NCBI GenBank assembly: GCA_948891265.1
Contig: CAQUBD010000032.1
Location: 1-20,221 of the forward strand
Reading direction: 5' to 3'
Length of the DNA stretch: 20,221 nucleotides
From: an uncultured Clostridia bacterium
Lineage (GTDB): Bacteria > Bacillota > Clostridia > TANB77 > CAG-508
The notes beneath the pieces were generated by a model. The model searched no databases and was not told the origin of the DNA. It was given only the letters and a program-made list of their open reading frames with translations. Shown here one piece after another: positions 1-6,843 of this stretch. The translations under genes and the position numbers were made by a program. The stretch's first letter is position 1, and every line of letters begins with the position of its first letter.

Positions 1-65
1 TTATTAAAGTTAAAATCAAAAAGTGTATGGTCTATATGACCAAATAATTTTTAAGAAATTAGCAT
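1..65. repeat. End of a MITE-like inverted-repeat element (copy A, runs off the window)
   Basis: These 65 bases match the reverse complement of 15960-16024, the left end of the complete element, with about seven mismatches, four of them in the outermost 11 bases. The match covers the GGTCTATATGA block and the AAATAATTTTTAAG block. The outer tip is diverged (TTAGCAT instead of ATTGCCAT) but is still followed by TA at 65-66. The rest of this copy lies left of the window. Confidence 0.8.
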
Positions 66-96
66 AGTATAAAGAACTTAAAAAAATATATACATA

Positions 97-125
97 TTTA
101 CTTTATAAAAGATAAATTATATAAT
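97..125 (+). promoter_or_regulatory. Probable sigma-70 promoter of the FAD dehydrogenase gene
   Basis: TTTACT at 97-102 and a perfect TATAAT at 120-125 are separated by 17 bases. An AGGAGA Shine-Dalgarno at 144-149 follows, four bases before the ATG at 154. The promoter lies just outside MITE copy A. Confidence 0.6.
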
Positions 126-153
126 AGAACAAAAATGTGTTTTAGGAGATTCT

Positions 154-1735
154 ATGTTAAAAATAAGTAATATAAAAATTTATAAAAATATTTCAAATGA
201 AGAACTTTTAAATCTAATAATAAAAAAATATAATATCCCTAAACAAGATATTAATGAATGGCATATTTCAAAAAAGTCTATAGATGCTAGAAAGAAAGAT
301 GATGTACACTTTTCTTATTCAATTAATATTGACATTAAATCTGAAGATAAATACTTAAAGTTTAAAAATATATCAAAAGTAAAAGATTCTTTCCTTCCAA
401 AAGTAGAGCTTAATTTAAATAAAAATATTAAACCTGTAATTATTGGTTGTGGGCCTTGTGGTTTGTTTGCAGCTCTAACCTTCATTCAGTACGGATATAA
501 ACCAATAATTGTTGAACAGGGTGATACTGTTGATAACAGGCAGCGTACTGTTGATAACTTTATTACTAATGGTATTTTGAATGTAAATTCTAATGTTCAA
601 TTTGGTGAAGGTGGCGCTGGTACTTTTTCAGATGGAAAACTTAATTCTAGTATTAGTTCTCCTTATTGTAAAAAAGTCTTAGACGAATTTGTTAAGTTTG
701 GAGCACCTGAGCAAATTTTATATTTGACTAAGCCTCATATAGGCACTGATAATTTAATAAATATAATTAGAAATATGAGAGAATATATTATCTCAAATGG
801 TGGAGAATTTTTATTTAATACAAAATTTATGGATTTTAAAACTAAAAATAATGCTGTTTCAGGCATTCAACTTTTACATTTAGATACTAATTTAGTTGAA
901 GAGCATAAATGCAATGTTCTCCTACTTGCAATTGGTCATAGTTCCAGAGATACATTTAAAAAAATCTATGAAAAAGGCCTTATATTAGAACCTAAAAATT
1001 TCTCTGTTGGAGTTAGAATTGAGCATTTACAAAGTGAGATCAATAAAGCACAATATGGTTCAATTACTAAATTAAAACTGCCCTCAGCTGATTATAAGTT
1101 AGCATATCATAGTCCAAGCGGCCGTTCTTGCTATACTTTTTGTATGTGTCCTGGCGGAATTGTAATGCCTTCTTCTAGTGAAAAAAATACTATTGTTACA
1201 AACGGAATGAGTTATTTTGCAAGAAATGGAAAAAATGCAAATTCTGCTGTGTTAGTAAATGTAACACCTTTTGATTTTTCAAATGGTAACCCTTTAGCTG
1301 GAGTTGATTTCCAAAAAGATTTGGAGGAAAAAGCATTTATCCTTGGGGGATCTAATTATTTTGCCCCTATACAAAGATTTGAGGATTTTGACAAAAATGC
1401 CAAATCTACATCTGTAGGTATTGTACAACCATCTTATAAACCTGGTATTACTTTGTGCAATTTAAATGATATTATGCCTGATTTTGTTTCTACAACATTG
1501 AAAGAAGGTATTAAATATTTCGATACTAAATTGCATGGTTTTGCAAATCCAGATAGTATTTTAACTGGTATGGAAACTAGAAGTTCTTCTCCTGTTAAGA
1601 TTTTAAGGAATCAACATTTTGTTTCTAATATTAGTGGAATATATCCTTGTGGAGAAGGGGCAGGCTATGCAGGACGGTATAATGTCTGCTGCTGTTGATG
1701 GAATTAAATGTGCTCTTTCAATAATTGGAAACTAA
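154..1735 (+). CDS. FAD-dependent dehydrogenase (COG2509 family), with a +1 frameshift at a CGG codon
   Basis: This is a predicted soluble FAD/NAD(P)-binding oxidoreductase of the 'NAD(FAD)-utilizing dehydrogenase' family; its substrate is unknown. A Rossmann dinucleotide motif (GCGPCG, then a conserved E about 20 residues later) sits near residues 97-120, after an N-terminal domain of about 90 residues. FGEGGAGTFSDGKL and the C-terminal GEGAGYAGG are hallmark motifs. The uninterrupted frame stops at 1698 after an aberrant RYNVCCC tail. Skipping the C at 1675 restores the family ending GYAGGIMSAAVDGIKCA and a stop at 1733-1735, giving 526 residues. The start is supported by AGGAGA at 144-149. 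The gene is monocistronic, between MITE copy A and a foreign gene. The family call is firm. Whether the shift is programmed, a mutation or an error is open. Confidence 0.88.
1675..1678 (+). other. CGG-dependent +1 frameshift site 1 (CGGT)
   Basis: The context is GCA GGA C GGT ATA ATG. In the incoming frame the codon is CGG. Dropping its C gives GGT (Gly), the second glycine of the family motif AGYAGGIMSAA, and opens the frame for 19 more residues. Reading CGG as Arg ends translation after seven unrelated residues. Confidence 0.75.
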
Positions 1736-1749
1736 ATTACATAAAACCA

Positions 1750-1778
1750 TTGACATTTTATGTCAAGTATTGTACAAT
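1750..1778 (+). promoter_or_regulatory. Strong promoter with an overlapping palindromic operator
   Basis: TTGACA at 1750-1755 and TACAAT at 1773-1778 are spaced 17 bases apart. The -35 box lies inside a perfect inverted repeat, TTGACAT-TTT-ATGTCAA (1750-1766), placed where a repressor or activator dimer could bind. The promoter is nearly identical to the one in front of the lipoprotein gene at 19619-20014. Confidence 0.7.
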
Positions 1779-1804
1779 ATAATTGTATCAAATAAACATT
1801 TCAC

Positions 1805-1822
1805 TTTGTGAAACTTCACAAA
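1805..1822 (+). promoter_or_regulatory. Inverted repeat in the leader of the foreign gene
   Basis: TTTGTGAA-AC-TTCACAAA is a perfect 8-bp inverted repeat with a 2-base gap, just upstream of the GGAGG at 1830-1834. The short gap fits a dimeric DNA-binding site better than an RNA hairpin. It is the second palindrome in this 100-bp control region. Confidence 0.5.
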
Positions 1823-1843
1823 TAATTTTGGAGGTATTGCCTT

Positions 1844-2398
1844 ATGAAAAAGTTTTTTGAATTATCTGCTACTACTCGGAAATCCGCGAAAGGTGAGCTT
1901 ATACTCACTTTAGAAGCATTGACTAAGGATGACATCAAGCTTGGACAGCTTGACATCACATTACTAAATGATGAATATCAGGGCGGAGTATTTTTTTAAT
2001 ACATTCCAACTGAGGCTTGTAATTCTGGTGTTATCTCTAAGGTCAGGCTGTCGGGAAGAGATGAAATCAGGGAGGCATTAGAAGCAATTCCAGACGCTCT
2101 TCGTGATTCTCTCAGCAAACCAAACGCTGACGCAAACGTACTCGCGGCTCTCGTTATGATTTCTGTGTGTATCAATCCTTCGGACAATTCGATTACGATT
2201 CCTGAGGGGTTAGGCATAAGCATTACAGGAGAACTGATGAGCAGCATCTTCGGCGATGATTGGCTGGGAATTGAGTTACAGATTTCACCTGAATTATCCG
2301 CAAAGATCCACGATTTGGCTATCAGCAAAAAAGAGAAAGATAAGGAGAAAGCTGACACTGCGGCTATAATAGCCGCGCTTCAGAATGCCCTTAAGTGA
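1844..2398 (+). pseudogene. Foreign hypothetical gene interrupted by an in-frame TAA
   Basis: The reading frame starts at ATG 1844 (GGAGG at 1830-1834) with MKKFFELSATTRKSAKGEL. After 51 residues it meets TAA at 1997-1999, following a run of seven T. The same frame then stays open for about 133 more codons to TGA at 2396-2398 and ends in a charged, Lys/Glu/Ala-rich helix. Both halves use the same codon style (GCG, CTC, TCG, ATC), much richer in G+C than the neighbours, so they look like one gene of about 184 codons. I do not recognise the family and see no signal peptide or membrane segment. A nonsense mutation is likeliest. The alternatives are two short proteins, or readthrough, for which I see no signal. 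It has its own regulated-looking promoter and terminator, as expected of a single-gene insertion. Confidence 0.6.
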
Positions 2399-2410
2399 TG
2401 ACTTTTCAAA

Positions 2411-2446
2411 AAATACTACTTCTATTTTAGAAGTAGTATTTTTTTA
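2411..2446. terminator. Bidirectional Rho-independent terminator
   Basis: A perfect 14-bp stem (2411-2424 with 2428-2441, loop TTT) is followed by T residues on the + strand and by TTTTTT on the - strand. It serves both the foreign gene at 1844-2398 and the convergent cysteine desulfurase gene ending at 2462. Confidence 0.88.
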
Positions 2447-2461
2447 CTTATATTTTAATTA

Positions 2462-3591
2462 TTAAGTTAATAAGTTTTTTAAGCCTGAAACTAAATAATC
2501 TACATCATCTTTAGTATTAAAATCTCCAAATGTAAAACGAATCGCACCTTTTGCTAATTCATTTGGTAATCCTATTGCAGTTAAAACATGTGATGGATTA
2601 TTATCTCCAGATGAGCAAGCTGAACCTCCGGATGCACAAATTCCAAGGCTATCTAATTTAAATAATAACTCACTTGAATCAATACCTTTAAAACTTATAT
2701 TAATATTTCCTGGTAATCTATTTTCTAATGTTCCATTAATATGAATGTTAGAAATATTTTTTTCTATCTCCTTTAAACAATAATCTCTTAATTCTTTTAA
2801 TTTATTTTGATATTTATCAAGATTTCTTTCTGCAATTTGGCATGCTTTACCGAATAGCTACTATTTCTGCTACATTTTCAGTTCCAGCTCTTTTATTCTT
2901 TTCTTGATGTCCTCCATCTATAAATCTTTCAAATTCTATTCCTTTTTTTACGTATAATGCTCCTATTCCTTTAGGTGCATATATTTTATGTCCAGATAAT
3001 GATAACATATCTATATCCATTTTTTGTACATCTATATGAACATTTCCGAACAGCTTGAACCGCATCTGTATGGAAAATTATATTATTATTATGTGCTATT
3101 TTAGCAATATCTTCTATTGGTTGAATTGTTCCAATTTCGTTGTTTGCAAACATGATACTTATTAATATTGTATCTTGTCTAATAGCTTTTTTTAAATTTT
3201 CTAAATTAATAAAACCATTTTCATCTACATCTATATATGTTACGTCAAATCCGTTCTTCTCTAGATTTTGGCAAGTATGAAGTATTGCAGGATGTTCTAT
3301 TTTAGATGTTATAATGTGTTTTCCTTTTTCTTTATTTAAGTATGCCACTCCCTTTAGCGCAGTATTGTCACTCTCAGATCCACAACTTGTAAAATATATT
3401 TCTTCTGGCTTGCAATTAATTAGTGTTGCTACTCTTTTTCTAGCCTCCTCTATTGCTCTTTTTGCACTTCTACCAATACTATAAATTGATGATGGATTTC
3501 CATATTCTACACTTAAATATGGTAGCATTTCTTGTAAGACCTCTTCTTTTATTCTAGTTGTTGCACTATTGTCAAAATATCTAATCTCCAT
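2462..3591 (-). CDS. Class I cysteine desulfurase (NifS/IscS-like), with two +1 frameshifts at CGG codons
   Basis: This is a PLP-dependent enzyme that takes sulfur from L-cysteine as a persulfide for Fe-S cluster or thio-cofactor synthesis. With both extra C residues (3048 and 2852 on this strand) ignored, it is a complete 375-residue protein, a normal length. It shows the N-terminal YFDNSATT motif, IEHPAILH, HTDAVQAVG, the PLP lysine in LSLSGHK (Lys202), GTENV, and the active-site loop ASGGSACSSGD (Cys325). Without the shifts the frame ends after 201 residues, and a second fragment ends at 2847. The host-like codon use and intact motifs after each shift argue against decay. The ATG at 3591 has a nearby GAGGT. 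No iscU, thiI or mnmA is adjacent, so its sulfur acceptor cannot be inferred. The function is firm; the specific paralogue is not. Confidence 0.88.
2849..2852 (-). other. CGG-dependent +1 frameshift site 3 (CGGT)
   Basis: On the - strand the context is GTA GCT ATT C GGT AAA GCA. Reading CGG gives Arg followed at once by TAA. Dropping the C gives VAIGKACQIAERN, with the glycine that is usual here in NifS-type proteins, and 129 codons to the natural end, including the active-site cysteine. Confidence 0.75.
3045..3048 (-). other. CGG-dependent +1 frameshift site 2 (CGGA)
   Basis: On the - strand the context is CAA GCT GTT C GGA AAT GTT. Codon 182 is CGG in the incoming frame. Dropping the C gives QAVGNVHIDV, where the glycine is conserved in the family (DAVQAVGK-type motif). 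The unshifted frame runs into an unrelated 19-residue tail. Confidence 0.75.
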
Positions 3592-3689
3592 AACCTACCT
3601 CTTTTCCACAAATTATACGATTATATTATTATTATATTCTCTTTAAAATTTTGTGATACACTTCAATAACAATTGCTTTTATAATAATA

Positions 3690-3715
3690 CTGTTAGGCTT
3701 CAAACCCCATAACAG
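3690..3715 (-). terminator. Weak terminator-like hairpin downstream of the patatin gene
   Basis: CTGTTA at 3690-3695 pairs with TAACAG at 3710-3715, with a short GC-containing inner stem including a G-U pair. On the - strand it is followed by the T/A-rich TATTATTATAAAAG. The segment 3690-3740 is noticeably richer in G+C than its surroundings and could be the 3' part of a structured RNA. I do not recognise one. Confidence 0.35.
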
Positions 3716-3745
3716 GCTTCTATGTGAGGGACATAAGGTTACCTT

Positions 3746-4603
3746 TTATTCTTTAATAAGTTCTCTGATTTTTTCAATATTATTTATAGTCTGTCTATAT
3801 CCATATTTATAACAATCATCTAGTTTTTCTATTTCTAGCAATCCTGTCTTATCTGTTTGTATAGTTAATACCATATCACTACTATTTAAATTATCTTCTG
3901 ATATCTTATTTCCCATTATATCTATAGATCTCATCATTATATCCATTACATTACTTTCTTCATCAATATCATCTGCTTTAAAATTCACAGTTAATACTTT
4001 ATCTGCTCCTTGTCTCTTTACTTCTAAAGATGGAAAGTTATCTAATATTCCACCATCTAAAAATTTATGTGTTTTAAACTCACATGGAGAAAATACTACT
4101 GGGAAACTGCTACTTGCTCTTATTGCTTTTCCAATTGTTATTTCTGTTATATATTTTGTTTTATCTTTTGAATTATCTGGAATGTTATTAGTAAAAATAT
4201 ATTCTTTTGAATCTTGTACATCTACAGCAGGAATGCTAATTGGCATTTTTATATCTGAAATTTTCTTTATTCCTTTTCTTAATGCAACTTCATTAAATCC
4301 TTTTTCTATTTCTTCTCCTGAATAGAACCCTGAAAAGTTTGATTTCTTATTTGCCATAAAACTACCTAAACTTGTTATTTTTGATAGTGAATTTTGGCTA
4401 ACCAAATCCTTTGCATATCTTTTAAACAATATGTATATATAATATGGTGAGTATCCCATTGCATATAAAGTAGATATTATACTTCCTGAACTTGTTCCTC
4501 CTATAATATCTACTTTTATATTGTTTTCTTCTAATGCTTTTAGTACTCCTGCATGGGCAATTCCTCTTATTCCTCCACCTGATAATGCTAATCCAAATTT
4601 CAA
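3746..4603 (-). CDS. Patatin-like phospholipase / RssA-type serine hydrolase
   Basis: This is a 285-residue cytoplasmic patatin-fold protein, likely a lipid acyl hydrolase. The Gly-rich oxyanion motif SGGGIRG lies at residues 8-14. The nucleophile elbow is GTSSG (36-40, Ser38). The dyad aspartate is Asp183 in FLDGGILDNFP. Length and motif spacing match the small bacterial RssA/YlbK-like patatins. No signal peptide or membrane helix is seen. The start is TTG at 4603-4601: a GAGGAG Shine-Dalgarno (4617-4612) lies 8 bases upstream, and the N-terminus MKFGLALSGGG is exactly where the family begins. It lies downstream of a strong terminator, so it is probably transcribed on its own. The physiological substrate is unknown. 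Confidence 0.88.
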   Translation of the reverse strand: MKFGLALSGGGIRGIAHAGVLKALEENNIKVDIIGGTSSGSIISTLYAMGYSPYYIYILFKRYAKDLVSQNSLSKITSLGSFMANKKSNFSGFYSGEEIEKGFNEVALRKGIKKISDIKMPISIPAVDVQDSKEYIFTNNIPDNSKDKTKYITEITIGKAIRASSSFPVVFSPCEFKTHKFLDGGILDNFPSLEVKRQGADKVLTVNFKADDIDEESNVMDIMMRSIDIMGNKISEDNLNSSDMVLTIQTDKTGLLEIEKLDDCYKYGYRQTINNIEKIRELIKE

Positions 4604-4720
4604 ATCTCTCTCTCCTCTAATTTAATTTATATAATTATTTACTATTTTTTATGTTCTTAAACATTATTTTGTTACACTTTATAGAACTTTCTTATTGAAG
4701 ATGTTCATTATATTTCATAA

Positions 4721-4760
4721 AAACACTATTTACTTTTCTCAGTAAATAGTGTTTCTTTTT
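4721..4760. terminator. Strong bidirectional terminator after the WG-repeat gene
   Basis: A perfect 14-bp stem (4721-4734 with 4741-4754, loop TTTCTC) is followed by CTTTTT on the + strand and by TTTTTATG on the - strand. It ends the transcript of the - strand gene whose stop is at 4821. The spacer 4762-4820 holds nothing I recognise. Confidence 0.85.
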
Positions 4761-4820
4761 AACAGAAAGCCAAAGAAAAATGTTAACGTCGCGCTAATGC
4801 TAAGACTTTCCGATTTGTTC

Positions 4821-6584
4821 TTATTTAGTATAATAAATTTCTCCATTACCATAAATAACTTGATAATATTCTCCAATAAACATTGGGTCATTCTCATTTA
4901 ATTCATACTTAGGTTCAACTATAATTTGACCTTTATCATTTATTACTCCCCATTTTCCATCTAGTTTAACTCCTGCAAAACCATATTTATTTACCTCTGT
5001 AACTTTTTCATATTTGTAATTTATAATATTTTTGTTTTCTTTATCTACAAAACCCCATAATCCATTTAATTTTTTTGCAAATATTTTATTATTTGAAAAT
5101 ACCTCTTTATTATCTACTTCTTTTTCTTCTTTTGATATATATTTTATTTCATTTTTATTATAAACTTTTATATATTCTTTATTATTTTCAATTATTGCAT
5201 TTTCTAATTCGCATATCATGTTCATATCCTTAGAATATATTTGTACCTTATTTTCCTTATCTCTTATTGCTTCTATCATCTTCGTATTTTCAATTTGTTG
5301 TATTGAGTGATAATAGAATTCTATTTTAGTCTTCTCTTTATCATCTATTATTCCTAATCTTCCATTTTCATTACACGCTATAAAATAATTATCATAAAGG
5401 TATTTAATATATGTATATTGGTTTTTTGTTACTGTTTCATTATTTTTATAAATACTATATCTGGTTTTGCCTTCTATTGTTTGTATATATATTTTATAAT
5501 CTGTATTCTCTACATTTATTATTGCAAGATTTTTATCAATATTAGATTTCTCTCCATTTGAATTAAATATTTCTGTATCTTTATCAGTTTTTGTAGCATA
5601 TATATATTCTCCTGAAATATCTATTTGATTATATTCAAATGGTACAATTATTTCTCCCTCTATTGATAATACTCCATATTTCTTTCCTTTTAAAGCTGTA
5701 ATCGTATTATTACTTTCATTGTATATTAATGATTGATATTGATTATCTATTATTTTATTGGTATTCTTAAATAATCCATATTTTCCATTTTCTGCAGCTA
5801 TTATATATATTTCTTTTTCATCTATTTCTACTATTCTATATATATCATTATATTGTGGTTTTATTATTAGTTTCCCTTCTATATCTATATATCCATACCT
5901 ATATCCTTCTTCTGTAGTTTTGCTTACAATATATCCTGCATTTTTATACCCATTTTCTGATTCATAAAATTTGTCCGCTTCAATTTTATCATACTCTGTT
6001 TTTACTAATGTTGTACCTTTTATGTTTAGTATTCCATATTTACCTTCTTTTTTTACTAATAATTCTCCTTCTTTAAATTGGAATGTATCTATTTCTTCAT
6101 ATATTGCTTTTGTTAGTTCTTTTCCAGTAAAATCTATTATTCCATATTTTCCATTTTCACTATATTTAAGTACACTTTTTTCGTACATCAAGTCTCCTGA
6201 AATATTTTTTAGTCTTAATGGTTGTATATTATCATATTGTGTATATATCTCTTCTGATTTTTCATTCAAAACCTTTGTATTTTCGTTTTCATAGCATATA
6301 AATACATCTCTTTCTGGATTTGGTATTTTTATATCATCATATTTATTCTCTATTATCTTATTTCCTTTTGTATCTATTACTCCATATTTATTTTCTTCTT
6401 TTAATACAAAGTATTTATATTCTGATATTGGTTCTATTTTATATTCTCGCATTTCTTTTTGTATTTTCTTTATTAAAATACCCATTATGGTTGCTATTAC
6501 TATTACAAATATTATTATTGATATAATTATTATATTTTTCTTTTTCATACACCTTTTCCCTTCTCTATCTTTACTTCTGTTCAT
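4821..6584 (-). CDS. Membrane-anchored WG-repeat protein
   Basis: The 587-residue product has one N-terminal membrane segment (about residues 16-37, an Ile/Val run after KKK), then an outside-facing region made of about nine WG/KWG-type repeats. Each reads roughly 'x-NGKYGVID-x-GK-x-II-x-Y-x-I'. The canonical GLWGFVD and GKWGVIND copies are near the C-terminus. The repeats probably form a beta-propeller or solenoid; their molecular role is not known. The first ATG at 6584 has a weak AGGA upstream. The internal ATG at 6548 (MKKKNIII) is an alternative start that would remove twelve charged residues. The gene has its own promoter next to a MITE end and a strong terminator. Neighbouring surface genes suggest a cell-envelope role, but this is inference. 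Confidence 0.82.
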   Translation of the reverse strand: MNRSKDREGKRCMKKKNIIIISIIIFVIVIATIMGILIKKIQKEMREYKIEPISEYKYFVLKEENKYGVIDTKGNKIIENKYDDIKIPNPERDVFICYENENTKVLNEKSEEIYTQYDNIQPLRLKNISGDLMYEKSVLKYSENGKYGIIDFTGKELTKAIYEEIDTFQFKEGELLVKKEGKYGILNIKGTTLVKTEYDKIEADKFYESENGYKNAGYIVSKTTEEGYRYGYIDIEGKLIIKPQYNDIYRIVEIDEKEIYIIAAENGKYGLFKNTNKIIDNQYQSLIYNESNNTITALKGKKYGVLSIEGEIIVPFEYNQIDISGEYIYATKTDKDTEIFNSNGEKSNIDKNLAIINVENTDYKIYIQTIEGKTRYSIYKNNETVTKNQYTYIKYLYDNYFIACNENGRLGIIDDKEKTKIEFYYHSIQQIENTKMIEAIRDKENKVQIYSKDMNMICELENAIIENNKEYIKVYNKNEIKYISKEEKEVDNKEVFSNNKIFAKKLNGLWGFVDKENKNIINYKYEKVTEVNKYGFAGVKLDGKWGVINDKGQIIVEPKYELNENDPMFIGEYYQVIYGNGEIYYTK

Positions 6585-6691
6585 TCGAAGCTTTCCTAAT
6601 TTTTTATTTTATGACAGTTTTTCCATTGCTATATAATTATAGAAATTATCCTTTTTTAAGCTGTCGAATATTAAGTTAAATTTTCTACTTT

Positions 6692-6720
6692 ATTATAATA
6701 GTTTTGTTTATTTTTTTCAA
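6692..6720 (-). promoter_or_regulatory. Promoter of the WG-repeat gene
   Basis: On the - strand, TTGAAA (6720-6715) and TATAAT (6697-6692) are 17 bases apart. The promoter begins only seven bases outside the TA that flanks MITE copy B. The 5' leader is about 100 bases and has no obvious structure. Confidence 0.7.
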
Positions 6721-6728
6721 GGAAAATA

Positions 6729-6780
6729 TGGCAATCGCTTAAAAATTATTTGCTCAGATAGACTATAACATGAGGAATGT
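6729..6780. repeat. MITE end (copy B, partial)
   Basis: TGGCAATCGC at 6729 is preceded by TA, like the complete element. The match to the left terminal repeat at 15961-15999 covers the tip and TTAAAAATTATTT, then AGATAGAC-TATA with a few changes. After the terminal repeat comes ATGAGGAATG (6770-6779), also present inside the complete element at 16087-16096. This copy therefore looks like an internally deleted derivative. No second terminal repeat is found nearby. Confidence 0.7.
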
Positions 6781-6805
6781 AATAAAAGAAGAATATAAAT
6801 ATATA

Positions 6806-6836
6806 AAAGCATATAACAAATCATATTATATGCTTT
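6806..6836 (-). terminator. Probable terminator of the adhesin gene
   Basis: An 11-bp perfect stem, AAAGCATATAA (6806-6816) with TTATATGCTTT (6826-6836), has a 9-base loop. On the - strand it lies just after the adhesin stop at 6844 and is followed by a T/A-rich run. An outer inverted repeat, GGAATGTAA (6774-6782) with TTACATTCC (6844-6852), encloses it, and its second arm includes the stop codon. Confidence 0.55.
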
Positions 6837-6843
6837 CATACAT

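Noticed and set aside
1996..2358. Minus-strand 120-codon open frame opposite the foreign gene
   Set aside because: It is a shadow of the G+C-richer + strand frame; it has no ribosome binding site and low-complexity Ser/Leu content.
1675..3048. Simple homopolymer sequencing errors as the cause of the three shifts
   Set aside because: None lies in a homopolymer run; each is an isolated C before GG in the coding sense on both strands. Error is not excluded, but this is not the usual error profile.
2847..3065. Separate short gene from the middle of the cysteine desulfurase
   Set aside because: It is the second segment of one NifS-type protein broken by two +1 shifts; it has no ribosome binding site.
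3690..3740. tRNA or other known structured RNA in the G+C-richer spacer
   Set aside because: No cloverleaf, CCA-type acceptor or T-loop motif could be found; kept only as a weak terminator-like hairpin.
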